A DNA stretch of 64,000 nucleotides from Symbiodinium natans (lineage: Eukaryota > Sar > Dinophyceae > Suessiales > Symbiodiniaceae). The notes under the pieces were generated by a model. It searched no databases. It was not told where the DNA came from and worked only from the letters and a program-made list of their open reading frames with translations. This document shows, one piece after another, positions 54,418-63,400 of this stretch; within the stretch, counting starts at the first letter, position 1, and each line of letters opens with the position of its first letter. The position numbers and the translations under genes were made by a program. The stretch is from contig CAJNDS010001802.1 in NCBI GenBank assembly GCA_905221605.1, forward strand, positions 552,922 to 616,921, in the 5' to 3' direction.

Positions 54418-57400
54418 CTGCCCGAGTCCCTCTGCTGCAAGCCATGCTTCGTGGCCTGGGCCCGGAGCTTGGGGGGCTGTGGCGGGGAATGATGGATGTC
54501 AGGGCGCGTGTGTAGTATGTGTGTTGGGAAGGTTTTGAGTGCATCTGTTTCTTTTTCAGGTGGAGTCGCAGATCGATGCTGACTCTCCCAACATCAAGTG
54601 CTGCCACTGCGACATGGTGGCTCCACTGGGGCGTGGGAGTGAGCAGACATGCTGGAGGTTCATGGGTGGATATAGCTACGGATATATGTATGGTAAGTAC
54701 ACTTATAGCCCGATTGAGGGTACTTATAACCTTACTTATCACTACCCATGAACCTCCAAGTGAGTTCAGAGAGGCATACCACATCCTTTGCTCCAGCCCT
54801 GGTCCATGGCTGTCGCGCCTCACTTGGTACCAGATGTTTCATATGGAGGTCTACGATAAACAGGGACCCCGAATATAGACCCCCAAATAGTAGAATCCCT
54901 TTACAATAAGGTCCTAGGTACCCCCTAGTATCGTAAACCCCCCCATATAGGTACTGGTGGCATATCAAGGATGTCATGATGTGCCCGGGAGGAGCTTTCC
55001 GTCGCGACCCTCCAGCATCTCGTAGATGCCGCGCACAGGGAGAGGCACCTGCAAAAACCTCCCCAAACCCCCCACACCAAAACCCAAATGGGGTCTCTTT
55101 GCCGGCTGCCCCTCATCATTTCGATAGCATTTTCAGGTCTCTTTGCCGGCTGCCCCTCGTCATTTCGATAGCATTGTCCGGTCTCTTTGCCGGCTGCCCC
55201 TCATCATTTCGATATCATTTTCAGGTCTCTTTGCCGACTGCCCCTCATCATTTCATGGGTAGTTTTAGGTATTTCGTATCCCATCACAAAGTTTAAAGTT
55301 AAAGGTCACATGCATAAGTTACTCTATTTATCGCTTAAAAATCCTCACTTGAACTACCAACCTCCAAAGGCACCGCTCTTTTGCCAGTGTGCCACTGGGA
55401 GGTACTGCGACTCCGCATTGCAGCGGTCACTGAAAAGGGATGCCCACTTCATTTGGTGTTCCAAGCGCTCTCCTAAGCATGGCAGCTTTTCAGCCAAACA
55501 GACATGCGCAGCTTCGCGTCGGAATAACTACTAGTAGTATTCCCTTATGGTCCCTTTTAAATGTACTATAATAGCCCCCAAAACCCTTTTCGAATCATTC
55601 AGGCCCCTATAGTAGTCCTAAACTGGCTGAAGCCCCACACCCAGGTGCCCAGGCGGCGGCTGGGTGGATCCATCGCACCTGGCCGGCATAGCGGATCGGG
55701 TCCTATTGTCGCTATGCCTTGGAGCCAGCCTGTGCCGGAAGCAACACCTGTTCGGGGTTTAGGGTTTAGAGTTTAGGGTTGAGGGTTGAGGGTTCGGAGC
55801 CAAAACCCTACATTCCCTACGTTTATGCCTACAAAGCATCAAGACCGTTCAGCTGCTGCTCCAAGCGGGGGCAGCTGAAAGTGAAAGTTGTGCCAACGCA
55901 GGGAAGATCCAGCACTCTCCAAGGCAGCCAACATCCAAGTGTGGTTGGAACTGCCCTTTGCCACTCGGATGGATGCAGTGGTTTAGGGTTTAGGGTTTAG
56001 GGGGTTCGGGGTTCGGGACCGGCAAGATATTTGAGTTTGAGGTAATAGGAGACTCTGTGCCAACCTGACTTGCTGTATGTCCAAACAGCCCTAAGGTTAC
56101 TTTACTCCCGACACCCTAAGCCCTCAATTGGGTTTGGACAAGTGGACTTACTTACCTGTATGACAATCATGCATCCGAAGTTTACCCACAAGGCAGTATA
56201 CGCTCTGGCCAGGTGCGACAACAGCTTTGTCTACTGCCCCCTGTGTCGCAGGCTGGTTGAACTGGCACCCTTGCCCGCACCCCCCTGGAAAATCTGGAGT
56301 TTTCAAGGCAGCACCAACCGCCCGGTAGGTCCTGTGTAGTGTCGCTTGCAGGGACCATGGTAGCATCAGCTGCAAGCGCTTCCATCGGTTGCGCAAAGAG
56401 GCCCGTATTTCCGAAGGCTTGCAATTGGGGTGGCGGTTTTCGGTCCGACTTGTACGGATGAGACCTTTCGGGGATCAAAAAAGGTTTCTGGAGCGCGTAG
56501 AGTATATTAAAACTTCGAACAGCCCATCCTCTTATCTCTCATTCTCTCATGACTAGTTATTTAAGAATGCAACGACAGCGAGCGTAAGGCAGTGGAGACG
56601 CGCATTCGCAAGATAAGACAGTGGAGATTTGTGTTGGCTACCCCCCACACAGGTAGAAACTGAAGGGGGTAGGTACCATGGCATACATACAGATATGAAT
56701 GAAATGTAAAAAATATGTGATATATATATATATATATATATGTATGTACATACATCCTTCCTAGATGTCTTATTTTTTCAATCAACTCCCCTAGACCTGC
56801 AGGTCATGTTGGGCAAGCAGCAGACCCAAGAGCAAGACTCCGCCGCCCCGCACTTGGCTTGGTGTAGGGCTTGGGGCTTAGGGTTTATAGGGTTTAGGGT
56901 TTATAGGGTTTAGGGTTTAGGGTTTGGGGTTTAGGGTTTAGGGTTTAGGGTTGCAGCCAAACCCTAGAACTCCAGGTTTACAAGAAATCATACTCGAGGG
57001 TTAAATGTTCACATATATAACTCGAATTGTGATTTTCTACTTCCGTCGACCGGTCGGTCAGATTCTTCGGCCAGTGAGGCCGAATTCCTCAACAGCATTC
57101 CACCTTTTCTGAAAGGTTCGTGTAAACCCTCCCTCATGGACTCCCTCTCTCCCCGGCCCCCCCCCCCCCCCCCCCCCCCTGATGCCCGGACCCCAAAGAC
57201 CGCCACCTAAGCATTGCCTCTCTTGAAAAAGGGTGTGGTCCAACGAAGTTCCAAGAGCTGTCCCTCGTGCCCGGTGCTTGGACAGCATGGCCAGGATGAC
57301 AGTGCTTGAGGTTCCTAACAAGGGTTTAGGGTTTAGGGTTTAGGGTTTAGGGTTTAGGAGGGTGTTGAGGTGTCAGGGTGGAAGGCCTTCAGGCCTAGAT

Positions 57401-59578
57401 TGTCTGGCAATCCCAAGTTCGCAGCCCGGGTGTGTGTGGGCATGAGCTGGCGTGGGGTGCCCTTGTCTGCTTGAAGGGTGGCCTGTGACAGCTGTGATTC
57501 GAAAGTGCTTCATGTAAGATTTCGGCCGAGTGTTTGGGGTTATATAGGCTGCTGGGTTGATAAGCCGGGTTTCGCTACACGGGTTCTCGACGGGAAGGTT
57601 GGAGGTTACCTTCAGAGTCACTGGAATCGGTAGGGCGGTCGTCGTTGCATGGCTTTTCAGATCTTGCCTCCGGAGGCAAGATGCCCATCCAGAAGGCGGA
57701 GCCCCCAGCGCTTCTGCCTGGGCTGTGTATCAAGCTGAAGTAAAAGGCCCTGGCTGTTGACAGCCCTCGTTGCTTTCGAGGATGGTGGCTGCAATTACAT
57801 GGACTGCCCCAACTGCCGTCGCCACTTCTGCTGGAGCTGTGGCTAGGGCCCTAGCCGGTGTTTCCGCTGATCGCGCCCAAACCAGGACCTCATGACTCAA
57901 TGGCCTCCAAGCCGAAGAAAACTCTACAAGCCCTTAAGCCCTAAAGTGCAACTTGCATGTCCAGGACCATCCCCCAGTCCCCGACCTCAACTCCGAGCCC
58001 CGAGCCTGAAGCTTCATGCTCTGAGCTGGAAGGTGTTGGGTGCAGATAACCCTAAACCCTAAACCCTAAACCCTAAACCCTAATGTGGATCCTGCAAGCC
58101 AGCTTATGTTCGCTTGCGGCTCAGGTCAGATCATGAAGGCATCGCACCAGGCCTCTTCTCCGGCTGTAATCATCCAGTTTATTTGGGTTTGCAGGGGTCT
58201 GGCAGAGGTGCAGCCACTGCCAACGTCCACCGTAGCGTTTCGGGCTCCGAGTACAGAATTGGGGCTGAGGGTTCAGGGCTGTGGGGCTTAGGACTTATAG
58301 GGCTCAGGATGCGTTGGTAGCGGAAACTCTGGCCCACTGCGGTGCTGTGGCGCAGACTTGGCGCACCCCTTGCAGCAAACTGTTAGACTTCGAAACCCTA
58401 AACTCCCGAAACCCTCCACCTTCAATCCCTCCCAACCCCTAGGCACCCTAAACCCTAAACCCTAAATCTTGTCGCTCGGGCAGAAGCACAAGTGCGACGC
58501 TGGCTTCGAAGCTTCGGAAGCCCTGGGCCCAGCTCCAATTCGCGCAGGGGGGCTGGTGGCAAGAGCGTACCCTATATCAGGCATCGACCGTACTTCCGCT
58601 TTTTGTCTTGCCATGGGTTTTTCGTATCGGCAAAGGGCCACCCTAAACCTCAAACCCTCACCCCAAACCCCAAACCCTAAACCCTAAACCCGAACCCTAA
58701 GCCCTGTACAGAATGCAACAAAGTGGGACATGAGTGGGGTTTCAAGCCGATGGTGTAAACTTCGAGGAATCGAGGCACAGGATTCATGACACAGGGTTTA
58801 AGGTTGGTTAGGTTTAGAGTTTAGAGTTTTTGGTTTTTTGTCTTAGGGTTTGCAGGGTTCGTAGGGTTTAGGGTTTAGGGTTCAGGGTTCAGGGTTTATA
58901 GGGTTTGGGGTTTTGGATTTAGGGAGGCTTTAACTAAGTGGGGTTTGAACAGAAACCCTGACCCGACGCGAAAGCTTGACCGAAGCGGGGCAGCCGGAGC
59001 ACGATAGAGCCGAGATGGTAAGACGCAGCCGGTTCCGGTTCAGCAACCCCAAAACATCCCCCTAAACCCTGAACCCTCATAAAGCCCTGTACTAGAAAAC
59101 GGAAGCCTAAATCCCGAAGTCCTTTCAATTGTTTCAACTTCGAACTTCTCCGCCCGGGAAGTGGCGGGCTCACTCTGAAGTAGGGCACTCCTGGAGGGAT
59201 GCTCTGGGGATACTCTGTTGGGCACTCCTGGGATTCTGTGGGGATACTCTGGGGTTGGGATGCGGGTGATGGGCGAGCAGTGCGCCGGGCCAGGAGAAGA
59301 GTTGAGTTTAAGATCTAACAACTCCACACCGAGGGTGGGGAAAAAGAATCATAAAAACCTACACAAAACCTCGAAAAGCTCCCAAAACCCTAAACCTCTA
59401 AACCCCTAAACCCCTAAACCCCTAAACCCCTAAACCCCTAAACCCCTAAACCCCTGAACCCCTAAACCCCTAAACCCCCTAAGCCCTAAACCCATAACCC
59501 CTAAAGCCCAAGGTCGTTGCCAAGACGAGCCAGGGCCGACCGTGCGTTGAGCTAACGAGGCTGCTGCCTGAGAATTGA
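54418..59578 (+). CDS. probable RBR-type E3 ubiquitin ligase gene (tentative merge of exons)
   Basis: Exon pieces on the + strand: 54418-54497 (CPELPESLCCKPCFVAWARS), 54560-54657 (IKCCHCDMVAPLGRGSEQTC), 54761-54848 (FREAYHILCSSPGPWLSRL), 55370-55517 (FCQCATGRYCDSALQRSLKR), 55616-55749, 55844-55938 (ankyrin-like TVQLLLQAGA), about 56188-56337 (CDNSFVYCPLCRRLVEL), 56803-56861, 57061-57115 (ASEAEFLNSIPPFLK), about 57231-57310, 57764-57840 (RING2), 58195-58250, about 58484-58640 and 59513-59578 (VAKTSQGRPCVELTRLLPEN, stop). Phases agree at 54657/54761 and 55517/55616. The many Cys pairs and the RING2 exon argue for an RBR ligase, which transfers ubiquitin through a RING2 cysteine thioester. Whether all pieces are one gene is not shown; at least two genes are possible. 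Confidence 0.4.
54658..54760. mobile_element. introner-like element, family F4, equal to a predicted GT-AG intron
   Basis: GTTCATGGGTGG at the donor is mirrored by actacccatgaacctccaag at the acceptor. With the flanking ggag included the inverted repeat is GGAGGTTCATGGGT, 14 bp. The exon phases (two bases, then one) match exactly. Confidence 0.7.
54849..54950. mobile_element. family F5 element starting at a predicted donor
   Basis: GTCTACGATAAACAGGG at the left, cccctagtatcgtaaaccccc at the right, ending catatag at 54950. The interior matches the copy at 45839-45966. Confidence 0.6.
55093..55256. repeat. 44-bp tandem repeat, about 3.8 copies
   Basis: Units 55093-55136, 55137-55180, 55181-55224 and a partial one to 55256. 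Each begins gtctctttgccggctgcccc and two of the three full units end tttcag, so unit junctions read CAG|GT. Confidence 0.9.
55518..55615. mobile_element. introner-like element, family F7 copy 2
   Basis: Starts GTCGGAATAACTACTAGTAG, near-palindromic with gtagtattccctta, and ends ccctatagtag. It sits between exons whose phases (one base, then two) fit. Confidence 0.6.
57157..57179. repeat. poly-C tract
   Basis: About 22 consecutive C; minus frames through it give poly-Gly. Confidence 0.9.
57764..57840 (+). CDS. RING2 (catalytic) exon of an RBR E3 ubiquitin ligase
   Basis: The frame reads EDGGCNYMDCPNCRRHFCWS, then CG. This closely follows the RING2 pattern of HHARI/parkin-type ligases (GGCNHMxC..C....FCWxC); the first Cys, in GGCNYM, corresponds to the ubiquitin-accepting catalytic cysteine, and the C-x4-C-x2-C-x4-FCWxC spacing supplies zinc ligands. 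The upstream boundary is either the ttgacag acceptor before 57764 or ttcgag before 57781. After 57840 the sequence runs into ggctag, so it either stops there or leaves by a GC donor. Confidence 0.8.
59388..59490. repeat. variant telomere array, (CCCCTAAA)n 8-bp units
   Basis: About twelve aacccctaa units, a TTTAGGGG-type variant, with one cctgaa substitution. It sits just upstream of the exon-like piece 59513-59578. Confidence 0.95.
59513..59578 (+). CDS. candidate last exon (RBR gene or separate)
   Basis: From an agcccaag acceptor directly after the CCCCTAAA array: VVAKTSQGRPCVELTRLLPE, then N and TGA. This is the last + strand coding signal before the strand switch. Confidence 0.45.
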   Translation, partial: VVAKTSQGRPCVELTRLLPEN

Positions 59579-60404
59579 CCACCTTCAAGGCTTAGGGTTC
59601 TAGGGGTTTTAGGGGTCTAGGGGTTTTAGGGTTTAGGGGGTTTAGGGTTTTGGGGGGTTTTAGGGGTTTAGGGGTTTGGGGTTTTAGGGTTTAGGAGTTT
59701 TGGGGTTTCAGGGGCTCAGGGGTCCGTAGGAGTTGAGGGTTTAGGGTACGGGGGGACAACCAAGGAAGGAAATCAACTCCCCTAATCGCCCTGAACTTAT
59801 ATTTCCCAGATCGAACCAAGAAACAACCAAGAACACGGATAAGAGCAACCCAGGGGGAAAGGAAAGGGGGGAAGGAATCCACACCCTTACCAAACCCTAA
59901 GAACCCAGGCACTACTTTTTGAACTTGTGGCTTTCTGTTCAAGCCCATCTTGAGCCAAACATGGTTTACGGGTTCATTAACCCTTTCAACTTCCAACACT
60001 AACTCCTTTCTACAATACCAATTGCAGCTCCGCACTCCCCCTGTCCTAGGATTTCCTAGGACACATTGGAGATGCAGGTCTTTTGGCCAAAAACTGCCAT
60101 TAAGGCAGCAGCCAGCTGCTTGAAATGCAAGTTGTGGTTTAACGTCTTCCAGGACGGAATTATAGCACATTGGCTAACCTACTACCCATAGAGAATCTCT
60201 TTTCACCATGATCCTCTCATCACTGAAGACTCCTTGGCCTTCTTCACCACAAACCGTGGTCTTCGCTACGCGAAAAGCTACTGACTTCTACTATCAGGGA
60301 TTTCCATACCCTTAATAGTAACCACCACATTGTCAGCACATTGGCTGTTCCAGCGCACCCGTCTCCAGAAAGAGAAAAACTATCCCTTCATCCATACCAT
60401 CCAA
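59579..60404. other. strand-switch region; last telomere-like repeats, then 3' side of the minus ORF
   Basis: TTTAGGGG/GTTTTAGGG-like repeats at 59590-59745 are the last in the window. Beyond them a 159-codon minus frame (59691-60170) has no reverse-transcriptase or other motif. A small inverted repeat, tcctaggatttcctagga, lies near 60045. Confidence 0.5.
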
Positions 60405-63400
60405 TCACTTCTTTTTCCGATTGTTGGCAATCTTGAGGTGAAGTTGCAGCAGAATATACTCCAGGTCCGAAACTGTAAGAACAGGATCCTGTACGCCCCT
60501 TTGAATTGAGGATACCAATCCTTCTCTCTTTGCGTCCTCAATCGCCTGGCAAGATTGACCCAGCTCTTCATTCGCAGTGGCAGACCCTGGTGCATCCGCA
60601 TCAGATGGACGATCCTTTTCCTCAGGATCTTGCACCATTACCACCTCTTCTTTTTTGGGACTCTGACTTTTCTCCCTCTTCTTTGTCTTTCCACCGACAT
60701 TTGACTTTGTGCGCGTCTTCGAGGATTTTTCCACTGCAGAAGCCACCACATTGGATGTTGATCCACCCTTCTCAATGATCGTCGGCATCTTCTTCGGCTT
60801 TGGAACCATGAGAGTGTAAGGATCTTCGATAGCTGCAGCTTTCCTCTTCTTTTTTACCTTTTTCTTCTCTTCTTCAACGGCAACCTCCGTCTCCGAAGTC
60901 TCAACCACTCCTTTTTCGGCAGGAATATCCTTGCTGGACTCCCTTTCTAGGGATCTCTTTTTACCTCTTTTGGGATCCTTTTCCTCTCCCAAATTGGCTC
61001 GCTCATACCATATCCTCAGGTCATTGACCCATTCTTCCACCTCCGCGAGCGAAACCTCATACGACTTCACTACTTCGAGAAGTTCCAGCACGGTCAACAT
61101 TTCAGTGGTCCACGAAACCCATACTTGATCCATTTGGTCAGCATCTCCAGTGAACTTCAGGAGTTTGAACAATGGGTCCGCCTCTGCTCGAGCCAAATCT
61201 GGCTTGCCACCGGACAGAAATGAAATCGCCTCCATCAACAGTTCCGTCATCTTGGTCTCTTCGTCATAAACCATAAAATCCTCCTCATCATCATCGAACT
61301 GTTCAGGAGAGATCTCCTTTTCTCCACCATTTGCACCAGACTTTCTCCTTGGACCATCCCTTGGGGGCGTCCTTGGAGACCTTGGCCTCTGTTCTTCCAA
61401 CGGAACACCATGCTCGAAGACACACCTGTCACCAAATCGACACTTCCCAGACCGAGCAAACTGGACGCACCTCACACCAGTTGCATCATGCGAGAACCCA
61501 CAATCCTTTCCAGCGAAACATTCTCTCCCTGCCACATAGTATTTGCACCAATATGAATGTAGCACCACATCATCTTCGGAATGGATGAATTTGCAGTCGT
61601 CACCGAATTTGCAGCGATCTTTCCCCTTGCCGAACCAATAGCAGAAACCCTTCTTCCTCTTCTCCAAGCGCTCTGCCTCATACCGGTCCATAGGGCGATT
61701 GTGCTCTACATGAACATTGCCATGTACCTGGGGACTGCTCCCTTCACCCGACGTGCTATCAGTATTTGGTGCTTGGAGTACAGCTGGAAAACCTGGCCTT
61801 GGTCCTACCACCTTCATGATCGGTTTTCCGCCAACTCCTGAGCCATGCTGAGACGATCCAAAAACATTGAACATCTTCATGAAGGCCTTTCTAGTGCCAA
61901 TCTTCTGCACCCTTTTGATTGGACATTTCATTGCTCCAACCTTGCATCCAGATGCGTTCAAACGACACAACCTCCTATAACCAACTCTATGTCCCTTCTT
62001 CCAAAGAGCCATAAGAATTTTAGAGGCAGTAACATTCTCCACCTCTACCTTTTCCAATGGTCCCTCACTTCCCGGAACAAACCCATCCATATCTGAAGAC
62101 CTTTCCATCTTTTTTGACACCACTTCGTCGAGGTAGTCTTCCGAGATCCAGGGTAAGTTCCCCTTAGAGGAAGGATTGTCATCATTGTTTGGTCCTTCAC
62201 CAGGATACCCTTTTGTGCTGTCAAAGATCTTACCAGTAGTGCGGTCCTGCATAGAGAAATTCGAAGCCACGCGGGAGTACACTGACCACAAGAAAATCCT
62301 TGTGTCGGCCAGTCTTGATGACCCACTGGATGTCTCCTCTTCCGGAGAAACTTCTGGCGCTTTGCCATCCCCTCCAGTGTCACCACTTGTCTCACCTCCA
62401 GCATCTTCAATGGGAATAAGGGATTCATTGTTCCCTTGATCAAGCACCGCACCCTCTGGTCCAAGAACTTCCAGCACCGCTGTCGAAGGATCCACCTCTT
62501 CATCAGCATCGTCGTCCATCCTTCTCCAGAGAGCCTCCAATTGGTCCGCACAAGTCGCCGCTTGAAGGAACTCCATCAACCGAGCCCTCCCGCGCTGCCA
62601 GAGAAATTCCGAAACCATCACCGACCCTTGGGCTCCCAGATTCAGGAATGGGTGAACCATTTTGGCTACCCTCGCCATAAGTTCAATATGAACTTCCATG
62701 CCTGGACTGCGGCTCCAATCATAGGCAATTGCCTCCATAGCAGTTCCAAACTTGTCAGTATTCTTGAATTCCCCTTCCAGACCAGGAGACAACAAGGCAC
62801 CCATCACTGAAAGAGGATAATTCCCCACCGCCGGCAAGCACGGGTTGTCATGGAACGAATGATGCAGGTCAGTATAATGTCCTTGATCTCTCCTTTGAAA
62901 AAGGAGTGCTCCAGTCCCTAGCTGGGCATTCATTTCATCCACTTGAACCATTTCAGCACATATCCTCTGTGCCATGTACGCCATTGCTGGCCAGACGGAA
63001 CGATCGGTAAGACCGCGACGCATAACCCAATCAGTTGTTGGCGACTGAATCAGCGTCCTTGGATCATACACCAGAACAACCATCGCACCGTCACCCATTG
63101 ACTGATCAGCATCGTCCTCCAGTGCCAGGTTCTCATCCTGTTCGCTTGCACCCTCGGATGACATGCTAATAACCAAATTTCGATCCATCTTATTGGACCC
63201 TTTTTGGCAGTCTCTTTGCCCCACCGGCAACTTGCCAACTGCAACCTTCCAATAAATCCGAGTCAGAAGGCCTTTAACCAGCAATTGCTGAAGGTCACTC
63301 CTCACCGGACCACCATCCAATATCTTCGCATCATCACCACGGAGGTCATTGCTCCCACCTTCTCCTTCTTTTTGGTCAGTCTCCTCGCCAGAAATCTGTA

